Assembly: GCA_046331245.1 (NCBI GenBank)
Contig: JAXLRH010000005.1
Coordinates: 186,001 to 250,000 of the forward strand
Reading direction: 5' to 3'
DNA: 64,000 nucleotides
Source: SSF14 sp046331245
GTDB taxonomy: Bacteria; Actinomycetota; Acidimicrobiia; Acidimicrobiales; Microtrichaceae
Shown piece by piece: positions 33,829 through 41,476 of the stretch (position 1 is its first letter; every line of letters begins with the position of its first letter). Position numbers and translations under genes: made by a program. The notes below the pieces were generated by a model, which worked only from the letters and a program-made list of their open reading frames with translations, made no database searches and was not told where the DNA came from.

Positions 33829-34749
33829 ATGAGCATTCTTCCCCCTCACGACACTCCGGCCGTCTTCTGGATCGACGGCGCCGGCCAGCAGCAGGGCCCC
33901 GAACCGCTGGCCACCGTGATCGAGCGGATCGCGTTCGACCAGATCCCCTCCTCGACGCCGGTGTGGTGGCAGGGATCGGCCAACTGGGCGCCGTTCGACG
34001 CCAACGACGAACTGCGTGACGCGCTGCAGACGCGTCTCGCGCCGGCGCCCGCTCCCGAGCCGGTGGTCGCCGAACCCGTCGTCGCCGAGCCGGTGCCGCA
34101 GCAGGTGTTCGAGACCGCGAGCGCGTTCCAGGCGCCCACCGCCTTCGAGGCACCGGCGACCTTCGAGGCACCGGCGACCTTCGAGGCACCGGCCGCGTTC
34201 GAGGCGTTCGAGGCTCCCGCCGCCTTCGAGACGCCGGCGGCCGTCGAGGCTCCCGTGACGTTCGAGGCTCCCGCCGTCACGCTCCCCACCTCCTACGAGC
34301 CCGAGCCCGCCCCTGCGGCGCCGGCACTCGCGCTCGGCGACCCCGACGAGCTCGCCGGCACGTTCGCCTCGCTCACCAGCCGCTCCGACGCGTACGCCCA
34401 GGAGCACGCCCGCGCTGCGGCCCTCGACGGCGCCCTCATGGACGTCGTGCAGCGATCGCTCGGCGACATCGGCTTCACCGTCGAGGAGTCGCTCACCTCC
34501 GACGAGTACCACAGCTTCCGCCTGTCGACGCCCGACGGCTCCCCGGCGTCGCTCGCCATCGAGCGCGTGTACCCGGCCGCCACCGTCGCCGCCACCGTCG
34601 AGCGCCCCGTCGCCTGCTTCGTCGACTACGGCGGCCAGGCCTCGGCCGGCCTCTTCCTCGGCGACTACCTGTCGGGCGACACGCCCGACCAGGCGCTCTT
34701 CACGCGCCACCTGGCGTCGATCGTCCACGCCGCCTCCGGCGCGGCGTAG
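33829..34749 (+). CDS. GYF_2-like domain protein with repeat linker
   Basis: The 306-residue protein opens with a GYF_2-like domain (VFWIDGAGQQQGPEPLATVIERIAFDQIPSSTPVWWQGSANWAPFDAN), which contains the W and P residues that bind proline-rich partners. A linker of about 100 residues is made from FEAP-type repeats, and a folded C-terminal domain (ALMDVVQRSLGDIGFTVEESLTSDEYHSFRLST...) of unknown kind follows. The protein has no membrane helix or signal. A purine-rich GGAAGAG precedes ATG 33829. It is monocistronic. Confidence 0.7.
   Translation: MSILPPHDTPAVFWIDGAGQQQGPEPLATVIERIAFDQIPSSTPVWWQGSANWAPFDANDELRDALQTRLAPAPAPEPVVAEPVVAEPVPQQVFETASAFQAPTAFEAPATFEAPATFEAPAAFEAFEAPAAFETPAAVEAPVTFEAPAVTLPTSYEPEPAPAAPALALGDPDELAGTFASLTSRSDAYAQEHARAAALDGALMDVVQRSLGDIGFTVEESLTSDEYHSFRLSTPDGSPASLAIERVYPAATVAATVERPVACFVDYGGQASAGLFLGDYLSGDTPDQALFTRHLASIVHAASGAA
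34143..34199. repeat. 18-bp tandem repeats in the GYF_2-like gene
   Basis: Units starting cttcgaggcaccggcgac are exact at 34143-34160 and 34161-34178 and partial at 34179-34199. They encode repeated TFEAPA segments of the linker. Confidence 0.75.
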
Positions 34750-34768
34750 GACGCGTCCGGCTCGTCGA

Positions 34769-35527
34769 CTACTCGGTCGGGTCGTCGCTGACGAGCGCCA
34801 GCGACGGGTGGGCGGCGGAGGGCGCCATCGTCGCCCAGGCGCGGTCGTCCACGTGGAGCTGTGAGACGCCGCCGACGTCGCCGATGCCCATGGCGCGCAC
34901 GGTGACCGTGCCCGCGATCGTCACCCAGTCGGGCACGGACTCGTCGACGCCCTGGGCGAGCAGCTCGCCGGGGGCGGCGGCCTCGCAGAGGCGGGCGGCG
35001 AGGTTGACCGACCGACCGATGTAGTCGTCGCCTTCGAAGAGCAGCACGGTGCCGGCAGCGAGGCCGGCATGGATCTCGAACGCATCGTCGCGGAAGCGCA
35101 GCAGCAGCTCCGCGACCGTGGCGATGACCGGCCCGGGCTCGGTGCCGACCAGCATCACGCCGTCGCCCAGCCACTTCGCGACGCGGGCGCCACGGCGGGC
35201 CGTGACGTCGCGGCAGGCGGAGCGGAAGCGCGACAGCATCTCGGTTGCGGCGTGAGCGCCGAACTGGTCGGTGTACTTGGTGAAGCCGCACACGTCGACG
35301 AAGGCGAACACGCGGTAGAGCGACTGGTTGAGCTCCACCCACTCGGGGACGGGACGCTCGGTGCCGGTGCCCTGCGGGGCGATCGCGGGGATCTGCTCGG
35401 TGAGGCGCTCGGTCTCGTCGACCTCGGCGGTGAGCAGTCGACGAACGGCACGCTGCGCGTTGTCCAGCGGGGCGGCCACCTTCGGTCGCTTCTGCGCTGT
35501 CGGGCGGGTGCTGCGGCTCGTGCTCAT
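34769..35527 (-). CDS. Adenylate/guanylate cyclase domain protein
   Basis: The 252-residue protein has a class-III cyclase domain: FAFVDVCGFTKYTDQFG with the first metal Asp, ARVAKWLGDGVMLVG with the second, and YIGRSVNLAARLCEAA with the transition-state Asn and Arg. Thus the catalytic set looks intact. There is no membrane segment or sensor domain except a short N-terminal region (AQRAVRRLLTAEVDETERLTEQI), so it should be a cytosolic cyclase. The product (cAMP or cGMP) cannot be told. ATG 35527 follows ACAGAG. Confidence 0.88.
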   Translation of the reverse strand: MSTSRSTRPTAQKRPKVAAPLDNAQRAVRRLLTAEVDETERLTEQIPAIAPQGTGTERPVPEWVELNQSLYRVFAFVDVCGFTKYTDQFGAHAATEMLSRFRSACRDVTARRGARVAKWLGDGVMLVGTEPGPVIATVAELLLRFRDDAFEIHAGLAAGTVLLFEGDDYIGRSVNLAARLCEAAAPGELLAQGVDESVPDWVTIAGTVTVRAMGIGDVGGVSQLHVDDRAWATMAPSAAHPSLALVSDDPTE

Positions 35528-35586
35528 CTCTGTCGATCGTCCCAGGTCGTGCTTACTCTTGCAAGCATACCGGGGGGTGACAGATT

Positions 35587-36279
35587 TCATCCCACGGATT
35601 CCGGCTCCGGCTGCCCCTCCGGCACCGGCCGGTGGAGGCCGTCCCACACCAGGCCGTCCATGAAGACCCAGCTCCGGCGATGGATCGACGACGGGCCGTA
35701 CCCCTGCAGTGCCGTCTTGTGGCGGGGGCACGGGTACCCCTTGTTGGCCTCGAAGCTGTAGGCGGGAAAGTGCTCGGCGGCGTCGCGCATGATGCGGTCC
35801 CGGGTGACCTTCGCGAGGATCGACGCCGACGCGATCGACAGCGACGTGGCGTCGCCCCGGATGATCTTGCGGGTGCGGGTGCGGCCGGTGGGGCCGCCGG
35901 CGACGAAGTCCCAGTTGCCGTCGACGAGCGCCACCTCGGGGTCGAGGTCGAGCCGGGCGAACGCCCGCCGGGTGGCGAGGCGCTGCGCCTCGGACATACC
36001 GAGACCGTCGCACTCCTCGGGCGACGCGTGCCCGACCGCCCAGGCGATGCACCAGTCCGCGACCCGCTGGAACATCTGCTCCCGTGCCCGTTCGGTGAGC
36101 TGCTTGGAGTCGCGGATGCGATTCACGCGGCGGTCGCGGGGCACCACGGCGACACCGATCGTGAGCGGCCCGGCCCACGAGCCGCGCCCGACCTCGTCGA
36201 CGCCGACGACCCACTCGACGCCGGCGTCCCAGTACGACCGCTCCACGCTCAGGTTGGGCGGGCGGGAGCGGACGGTCAC
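35587..36279 (-). CDS. rnhB: Ribonuclease HII
   Basis: The 230-residue protein has the catalytic GVDEVGRGSWAGP (D28, E29), DSKQLTERAREQM, ALVDGNWDF with the third acidic residue and SIASASILAKVTRDRIM. It removes ribonucleotides from DNA by cutting RNA-DNA junctions. GTG 36279 is the start because TAGGAT stands 6 bases upstream, so the mRNA should be leaderless. It is the last gene before a gap containing a strong TATAAT promoter that points the other way. Confidence 0.95.
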   Translation of the reverse strand: MTVRSRPPNLSVERSYWDAGVEWVVGVDEVGRGSWAGPLTIGVAVVPRDRRVNRIRDSKQLTERAREQMFQRVADWCIAWAVGHASPEECDGLGMSEAQRLATRRAFARLDLDPEVALVDGNWDFVAGGPTGRTRTRKIIRGDATSLSIASASILAKVTRDRIMRDAAEHFPAYSFEANKGYPCPRHKTALQGYGPSSIHRRSWVFMDGLVWDGLHRPVPEGQPEPESVG

Positions 36280-36285
36280 GCCCGG

Positions 36286-36291
36286 ATCCTA
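36286..36291 (-). promoter_or_regulatory. -10 hexamer TAGGAT, leaderless promoter of rnhB
   Basis: Minus-strand TAGGAT is 6 bases before GTG 36279. Confidence 0.6.
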
Positions 36292-36327
36292 GCGACGCGG
36301 GGATTTCGCGATTCCTCGTCGCAACGC

Positions 36328-36355
36328 CTGGACCGACGGGTTCCGCCGGTATAAT
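36328..36355 (+). promoter_or_regulatory. Consensus promoter (TATAAT) for the 75-aa gene
   Basis: TATAAT at 36350-36355 is a perfect -10. A CTGGAC-like -35 lies at 36328-36333 with a 16-base spacer. Unlike the leaderless promoters around it, this one produces a leader of about 65 bases ending in a GGGGGG ribosome-site region. Confidence 0.7.
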
Positions 36356-36426
36356 CTCACTGTGTGCAGTCGCACCACCACATAGAGCGAAACATCAGAG
36401 AATCGGGTGCACGATCGGGGGGACCG

Positions 36427-36654
36427 ATGCAGCAGGACACCGAAGAACAGGTTCGCGATCTCGTCGAGGTGATCACCTTGGCGCTCGGCACGTCGGTGGA
36501 GGTCCGGCGCCGCTTCGACCAGGAGTGGGCCCGCGGGTTCGAGGTGGCCTCGGCCGCCGAGGACGGGTACCGCCTCCGCCGCCGCTCCGACGGCGCCGTG
36601 CTCCCCGTCAGCTTCCCCGCCGACGACGTGCGACGTTCCTCTGTTACTCAGTAG
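36427..36654 (+). CDS. Hypothetical 75-aa protein
   Basis: The acidic 75-residue protein has MQQDTEEQVRDLVEVITLALGTSVEVRRRFDQEW and a C-terminal part DGYRLRRRSDGAVLPVSFPADDVR. It resembles small, hypothetical actinobacterial proteins but I cannot name a family. Its own strong promoter and leader suggest considerable expression. A GGGGGG tract ends 5 bases before ATG 36427. It overlaps the 3' end of the convergent gpsA by 7 bases. Confidence 0.65.
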   Translation: MQQDTEEQVRDLVEVITLALGTSVEVRRRFDQEWARGFEVASAAEDGYRLRRRSDGAVLPVSFPADDVRRSSVTQ

Positions 36655-37655
36655 TCGAGCGACGGGTGCTCCACGCCCGATCCGCGACGCAGCAAGCCGT
36701 CGTACGCCTCGGCCGCCGTCCGACCCTGGTGGCACACCGCGTGCACCTGTGACGAGATCGGCACCTCGATGCCGAACTCGGCGCCGAGATCGAGCACGAC
36801 CGGCGCCGTCTTCACGCCCTCGGCCACCATGTTCATCGACGCGATCACCTCGTCGATCGACCGCCCCCGGCCCAGCTCCTCCCCCACGTACCGGTTGCGG
36901 CTCTGCGGCGAGATGCACGTGGCGATGAGGTCGCCCATGCCCGCCAGCCCGGCGAACGTGAGCTCGTTGCCGCCCATCGCCACGCCGAGGCGGCTGAGCT
37001 CCGCGAGGCCGCGGGTGATCACGGCCGAGCGGGTGTTGTCACCGGCACCGAGCCCGTCGGCCATCCCCGACGCGATGGCGATGACGTTCTTCAACGCGCC
37101 GGCCACCTCGCAGCCGACCACGTCGGGGTTGGTGTAGACGCGGAACAGGTTCGTGGAGAAGACCTCCTGCAACCGGGCGGCGACCACCGGGTCGTGCGTG
37201 GCCAGCACCGAGGCCGCCGCGTCGCCGGCGAGGATCTCCTTCGCGAGGTTCGGGCCGGTGAGCACCGCCACCGGGTGCCCGGGCAGCACCTGGTTCGCCA
37301 CCTCGCTCATCCGCAGCCGCGTTCCCTGCTCGAGGCCCTTCGTGAGGCTGACGATCGGCACCCACGCGCGCAGGTGGTCCGACACCGCCTCGAGCGTCGA
37401 GCGGAACGACTGCGACGGCACGCCCATCACCACGACGTCCGCCTGCGACACGGCCTCCCCGAGGTCCGCGGTGGCGCGCAGCTCCGGGTGCAGGTCGAAG
37501 CCGTCCAGGTAGCGGCTGTTGCGATGCGAGGCATTGATCTCCTCCGCCGTCTCGGCGTGGCGGGCCCACAGCACCGTCGACACGTTGTGTGCCGCCAGGT
37601 GCCCGACCGTCGTCCCCCACGAACCGCCCCCGATGATCCCGACCGTGATGCGCAT
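36648..37655 (-). CDS. gpsA: Glycerol-3-phosphate dehydrogenase [NAD(P)+]
   Basis: The 335-residue protein has the dinucleotide loop IIGGGSWGTTVGHLA, VVMGVPSQSFRSTLE, the LTGPNLAKEIL and GCEVAGALKNVIAIASGMADGLG segments with the catalytic lysine, and AGMGDLIATCISPQSRNRYVGEELGRG. It makes sn-glycerol-3-phosphate for phospholipids. TAGGGT is 7 bases before ATG 37655. It is divergent from cofC/fbiD, the same order as Rv2982c-Rv2983 in M. tuberculosis. Confidence 0.95.
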   Translation of the reverse strand: MRITVGIIGGGSWGTTVGHLAAHNVSTVLWARHAETAEEINASHRNSRYLDGFDLHPELRATADLGEAVSQADVVVMGVPSQSFRSTLEAVSDHLRAWVPIVSLTKGLEQGTRLRMSEVANQVLPGHPVAVLTGPNLAKEILAGDAAASVLATHDPVVAARLQEVFSTNLFRVYTNPDVVGCEVAGALKNVIAIASGMADGLGAGDNTRSAVITRGLAELSRLGVAMGGNELTFAGLAGMGDLIATCISPQSRNRYVGEELGRGRSIDEVIASMNMVAEGVKTAPVVLDLGAEFGIEVPISSQVHAVCHQGRTAAEAYDGLLRRGSGVEHPSLDY

Positions 37656-37662
37656 GGACGCG

Positions 37663-37668
37663 ACCCTA
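37663..37668 (-). promoter_or_regulatory. -10 hexamer TAGGGT, leaderless promoter of gpsA
   Basis: Minus-strand TAGGGT is 7 bases before ATG 37655, in the 53-base gap shared with the cofC promoter. Confidence 0.6.
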
Positions 37669-37694
37669 CGCGCGACGCCCCTCGCGAGGGGTCC

Positions 37695-37700
37695 TAGAGT
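37695..37700 (+). promoter_or_regulatory. -10 hexamer TAGAGT, leaderless promoter of cofC
   Basis: TAGAGT ends 8 bases before ATG 37709, with no ribosome-site purine run between. Confidence 0.6.
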
Positions 37701-37708
37701 CGCCGTCG

Positions 37709-38326
37709 ATGCCGTCGGACCAGAGCTGCCTCGTCGTCGTGCCGCTGCGGAGCTTCGACGGCCCCAAGACCCGGCTGAGCGAGGTGCTGTCGCCGGAAGA
37801 GCGGGTCGATCTCACGCGCCGGCTCGCCGATGGCGTGATGGCATCGCTCGCCTCGCACGTCACCGCCGTCGTCACCAACGACGCCGACGTGCGCGAGTGG
37901 GCGGCGCAGTGGGGCGCCGAGGTGGTGGAGCCGGCGACGCCCGGGCTCGACGCCGCCGCCAGCGCCGGACGCGACCACGCCGCGGCCGGTGGGTACGCGC
38001 AGGTGGCGGTGGTGCACGCCGACCTCGCCGCGCCGGGCGATCTCTCCGCGACCCTCACGCACTGCGGCGCTCCCGATCGCGTCGACGTGGTGGCCGGCGT
38101 CCCCGACCACCGCAACGACGGCACGAACGTGCTCGTCGTGCCCACCTCGGCGGCGTTCCGGTTCCACTATGGACCGGGATCGTTCGACCGCCACGCCACC
38201 GAGGCGGCACGCCTCGGGCTGGCGTTCGAGGCCGTCCTCGGCACGTCCCTCGGGCACGACGTCGACACCGCAGAGGACCTGGCCTGGTACGTCCGCAGCG
38301 CACGCGGCCCTAGCATGCCGACGTGA
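37709..38326 (+). CDS. cofC: Phospho(enol)pyruvate/2-phospholactate guanylyltransferase of F420 synthesis
   Basis: The 205-residue protein has the nucleotidyltransferase motif VVVPLRSFDGPKTRLSEVLSPEERVDLTRRLADGV at the start and VAVVHADLAAPGDLS and VPDHRNDGTNVLVVPTSAAFRFHYGPGSFDRH later; these are the CofC/FbiD signatures. In mycobacteria FbiD uses phosphoenolpyruvate and GTP in the first dedicated step of coenzyme F420 synthesis. Its 3' end overlaps a PIG-L gene by 4 bases. FbiA/FbiB are not in the window. Confidence 0.93.
   Translation: MPSDQSCLVVVPLRSFDGPKTRLSEVLSPEERVDLTRRLADGVMASLASHVTAVVTNDADVREWAAQWGAEVVEPATPGLDAAASAGRDHAAAGGYAQVAVVHADLAAPGDLSATLTHCGAPDRVDVVAGVPDHRNDGTNVLVVPTSAAFRFHYGPGSFDRHATEAARLGLAFEAVLGTSLGHDVDTAEDLAWYVRSARGPSMPT
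38311..38316 (+). promoter_or_regulatory. Internal -10 hexamer TAGCAT for the PIG-L deacetylase gene
   Basis: TAGCAT ends 6 bases before GTG 38323, inside the last codons of cofC. It could allow separate, leaderless expression of the deacetylase in addition to read-through. Confidence 0.45.
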
Positions 38327-39069
38327 CCGGCACGATCGACGCCCCACTCCCCACGCCCGCCGTCGCCCTCGCCATCGCGGCGCACCCCGACGACGTCGAG
38401 TTCTGGTGCGGAGCGACCCTCGCCCGCTGGTCGTCCGCCGGCTGCGTCGTCCACCACCTGATCTGCACCGACGGCTCGAAGGGCACCTGGGACGTCACGG
38501 CCGACCAGGCCGCGCTGGTCGAGCGACGCCAGGCCGAGCAGCGCGACGCGGCGGCGGCGCTCGGGGCCACCGGCGAGGTCGTGTTCCTCGGCGCCGTCGA
38601 CGGCGAGCTGGTCGCCGACCGCGCGACGACATCGGCCGTCAGCCGCGAGATCCGCCGCCTGCGGCCGACGGTCGTGCTCGGCCACGACCCCTGGAAGCGC
38701 TACCGCCTCCACCCCGACCACCGCGCCGCGGGGTTCCTCACGGTCGACGCCGTCGTCGCCGCCCGCGACCCGCACTTCTTCCCCGAGCACGGCATCGCCC
38801 ACCACCGCCCCGACGCGCTCCTGCTGTTCGAGGCCGACGAGGCCAACCACCTCGAGCCCGCGGACGAGACGTCCATCGCCGCCAAGCTCGCCGCGCTCGA
38901 GGCGCACCGCTCGCAGCTGGAGACCACCCACTTCTACGCGCTCGACGGCGACGCCGATCCGCTCGACGGGTTCCGGGCCCGCGAGCGACAGAAGATGGCC
39001 GACGCCGCAACCGCCCTCGGCGCCGCCGCCGCATACGGTGAGGCGTTCCACCTCATGGAGGATCTCTGA
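38323..39069 (+). CDS. PIG-L family deacetylase
   Basis: The 248-residue protein has the zinc-binding AHPDDVEFWCG at 20-30, CTDGSKGTWD, and a third histidine in RLHPDHRAAG. The family includes MshB and Mca of mycothiol metabolism as well as other N-acetylglucosaminyl deacetylases; which one this is cannot be said. GTG 38323 overlaps the cofC stop (GTGA). The pairing with cofC may be functional or positional. An RNA-polymerase -10 element is immediately upstream. Confidence 0.88.
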   Translation: MTGTIDAPLPTPAVALAIAAHPDDVEFWCGATLARWSSAGCVVHHLICTDGSKGTWDVTADQAALVERRQAEQRDAAAALGATGEVVFLGAVDGELVADRATTSAVSREIRRLRPTVVLGHDPWKRYRLHPDHRAAGFLTVDAVVAARDPHFFPEHGIAHHRPDALLLFEADEANHLEPADETSIAAKLAALEAHRSQLETTHFYALDGDADPLDGFRARERQKMADAATALGAAAAYGEAFHLMEDL

Positions 39070-39070
39070 C

Positions 39071-39628
39071 ATGGCGAAGATGATCTACGCGTCAAACATG
39101 TCCCTCGACGGCTACACCGAGGACGCGCAGGGCGCGCTCGACTGGGCGCCACCCGACGACGAGGTGTTCGCGTCGATCACCGAGGTGATGGCGTCCGTCG
39201 GCACCTATCTCTACGGGCGGCGCATGTACGAGACCATGGCCGTGTGGGAGACCGATCCCACGCTCGCGGAGCGGTCCGCGCTCACCGGCCGCTACGCCGG
39301 GGTCTGGCAGGCAGCGGACAAGGTCGTGTACTCCTCCAGCCTCGCAGCGCCGACCACCGCCCGCACTCGCGTCGAACGCGACTTCGATCCCGACGCGGTG
39401 CGCGCCCTGAAGGCGTCCGCCGAGCAGGACCTGCTGGTGGGCGGCCCGCACCTGGCAGCGCAGGCGATCGCCGCCGGGCTCGTGGACGAGCTCGTCCTGT
39501 ACGTGTGGCCGGTGTCCATCGGTGGACGCAACCCGGCGCTCCCCACCGATGCGCGAGTCGAGCTCGAGCTCGTCGACGAGCAGCGGGTCGGCAACGGCGT
39601 GCTGCGCCTGCACTACCGCGTGCGGTAG
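39071..39628 (+). CDS. Dihydrofolate reductase/RibD C-terminal family protein
   Basis: The 185-residue protein begins MIYASNMSLDGYTED, has TYLYGRRMYETMAVWETD and QDLLVGGPHLAAQAIAAGLVDELVLYVWPVSIGGRNPALP, which mark the RibD_C/DHFR-like fold that uses NADPH. The substrate of these stand-alone members is unknown. GGAGG within the preceding gene's end is 8 bases before ATG 39071, so it is the third gene of the cofC operon. Confidence 0.88.
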   Translation: MAKMIYASNMSLDGYTEDAQGALDWAPPDDEVFASITEVMASVGTYLYGRRMYETMAVWETDPTLAERSALTGRYAGVWQAADKVVYSSSLAAPTTARTRVERDFDPDAVRALKASAEQDLLVGGPHLAAQAIAAGLVDELVLYVWPVSIGGRNPALPTDARVELELVDEQRVGNGVLRLHYRVR

Positions 39629-39650
39629 CCGACGGCGTCAGTCGACGGCG

Positions 39651-40445
39651 TCAGTCGGCGAACTGGCCGGCGTGCCGGCCGCCACCGGGCGCACCGGCGA
39701 ACGCCTGCGCGAACCCCATCCACCGTTCCGCCTCCGCGCCCGTGACGACGAGCGCGAGGTCGTCGCGGTGGCGACGCTGGGTGACGGCCAGGCAGAAGTC
39801 GATCGCCTCGCCCTCGACCCGATCGGCGGCGTCGCCGGGGCCCCACGACCACGTGGAGCCGTCGGGAGCGCGGAGCACCACGTCGATCGGCGTGTCGGGA
39901 AGCTCGATGCCGTTGTTGAGGTAGCTGAACGCCCGTGCGCCCACGCCGATGTGCGCCACGTGACGGAGACGGGCGCTCACCAGCGGCGGGAGACCGAGCG
40001 CGTCGCGCACGTCCTGACCGTGCGCCCACGCCTCCATCGCACGCGCCGTGATGAACGACATCGCGCTCATCGGCGGCCCGTACCACGGGATGCGCGCCTT
40101 CGGATCGAGCGGCGCCGCAGCGGCCGCGAGATGCCCGCGGGCCCGGCGCCACCAGTCGCGCACCTCGGCGCCGGTCATGGCACGGCCGACGGCGGTGTAG
40201 CCGGCGATCGGATCGTCGCCCTCGGTGATGCGACGGTCGAGGTCGGCGAGGAACCCGTCGGGATCGAGGATGGCGGTCGTGGCGGCCTCGTCGAAGCCGG
40301 CGAGGTGGCTCAGCTGATCGGCGATCGACCAACCCTCGGCGGGGGTGGGCCGGGCGAGACCGGCCTCGTCGAGGTCGGCGACCACGTCGTCGAGCGCAGC
40401 GGTCTCCTCGGCGAGGTCGACCAGCAGGTCGTCGTACGCGCTCAC
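39651..40445 (-). CDS. TIGR03084-family DinB-like metal-binding protein
   Basis: The 264-residue protein has the helical bundle start DDVVADLDEAGLARPTPAEGWSIADQLSHLAGFDEAATTAI with the metal-binding His, WWRRARGHLAAAAAPLDPKARIPWYGPPMSAMSFITARAMEAWAHGQDV with further His residues, and a C-terminal SCP2-like part. Such proteins often act as thiol-dependent S-transferases (mycothiol S-transferase type). GTG 40445 overlaps the stop of the upstream gene (GTGA), so both are coupled. Confidence 0.85.
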   Translation of the reverse strand: MSAYDDLLVDLAEETAALDDVVADLDEAGLARPTPAEGWSIADQLSHLAGFDEAATTAILDPDGFLADLDRRITEGDDPIAGYTAVGRAMTGAEVRDWWRRARGHLAAAAAPLDPKARIPWYGPPMSAMSFITARAMEAWAHGQDVRDALGLPPLVSARLRHVAHIGVGARAFSYLNNGIELPDTPIDVVLRAPDGSTWSWGPGDAADRVEGEAIDFCLAVTQRRHRDDLALVVTGAEAERWMGFAQAFAGAPGGGRHAGQFAD

Positions 40446-41440
40446 TGCCCGGGGGCGGTGGTGACCGCCTGCTGCTGGGTCGGTGCGGTGGTCGCGGTCG
40501 TCTTCTTCTTGCCCGTCGGACGCGTGGTCGTGGGCGGCTCGAACGTCGGGGGCGGCGCCACGGTGGGAGGGCTCGACGTGGGCGACGGCTGCACCGCGTC
40601 GGTGACCGTCGTCGTGGTCTCCTCCGGCAGGGGCTTGGCGCCCTTCACCTTGGCCGTCTTCGACAGCTGGTCGGGCGCCACGCGGTAGAGCACCGCGAGC
40701 TCGGCGTTGCGCATGAGCGTCTTCGGCGGGTTCGCCGGGCCGGCGTACTGGATGGCGACGATGACGTTGCCCACCTGGAAGTAGGTGACGATCTGGATCG
40801 TGCCGCCCTTGACCGGGGTGAGCGTGCGGCTCACGTAGTCGGCGGCGAGGGGCTGGTCGCGGCGGTCGTCGCTGATCTTGACCTCGGTGCGGTTCTCGCC
40901 CTCGACCTTGAAGAAGCGGCCGTTGTCGCACCCGTCGAACAGGCTGATCATCTCGCGGACGTACTTGCCGGCGTCGTTCTGACGACGCACCTTCACCACC
41001 TCGGCCAGCACGAGGGAGTTGTTCTTGCTGTCGACGAACGCCTGCGCCAGGCGGTCGCCCACCTGGTCGCCCGGAGCGACGGTGCCGCCGCAGTAGTTCG
41101 CGCCGATGAGCGAGACGCCGGCCACCACGGTGTCGGGCGCGACCGCGTAGCTCTTCGGGAGGTCGTCGAGCGTCACGAGCGCCTGCTCCGCGTCGATCGT
41201 GCCCGACAGCGCCTCCTGGTCGAGCGTGACGGCGTCGGACCCGCCGAGGTCGAGGGTGCGCAGCGGATAGCCGAGCGCCATGCCGGCGACGGCCCCGCTG
41301 CCGATGACGACGGCGATCAGGGCGACGATGCGGGCCGAGTTGCCGGCGAGCAGCGCGGCACGCCGGCTGGAGCGCGATCGTCCGCGTGAGGGTGCGGACT
41401 CCTTGGAGCGGAGCCGTGGTTGCGCGCCGCGGGAAGCCAT
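40442..41440 (-). CDS. Hypothetical membrane-anchored protein
   Basis: The 332-residue protein has a basic cytosolic N-terminus (about 34 residues), one transmembrane helix (IVALIAVVIGSGAVAGMALGYPL), an extracytoplasmic globular region with two cysteines (ANYCGG, LFDGCDNGRFF) and a Thr/Pro-rich tail with TTTT-like stretches. No family is known to me. TAGGTT is 6 bases before ATG 41440. The downstream TIGR03084 gene is coupled to it. Confidence 0.7.
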   Translation of the reverse strand: MASRGAQPRLRSKESAPSRGRSRSSRRAALLAGNSARIVALIAVVIGSGAVAGMALGYPLRTLDLGGSDAVTLDQEALSGTIDAEQALVTLDDLPKSYAVAPDTVVAGVSLIGANYCGGTVAPGDQVGDRLAQAFVDSKNNSLVLAEVVKVRRQNDAGKYVREMISLFDGCDNGRFFKVEGENRTEVKISDDRRDQPLAADYVSRTLTPVKGGTIQIVTYFQVGNVIVAIQYAGPANPPKTLMRNAELAVLYRVAPDQLSKTAKVKGAKPLPEETTTTVTDAVQPSPTSSPPTVAPPPTFEPPTTTRPTGKKKTTATTAPTQQQAVTTAPGQ

Positions 41441-41446
41441 GGCGCC

Positions 41447-41452
41447 AACCTA
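41447..41452 (-). promoter_or_regulatory. -10 hexamer TAGGTT of the 41.4 kb operon
   Basis: Minus-strand TAGGTT is 6 bases before ATG 41440. Confidence 0.6.
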
Positions 41453-41476
41453 GTGGCGGCGCCTCTCACCCACGTG

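Noticed and set aside
39631..39656. Direct 13-base repeat gacggcgtcagtc (twice), as a possible attachment site
   Set aside because: It lies between two ordinary genes with no integrase or cargo, and runs into the stop codon of the next gene.
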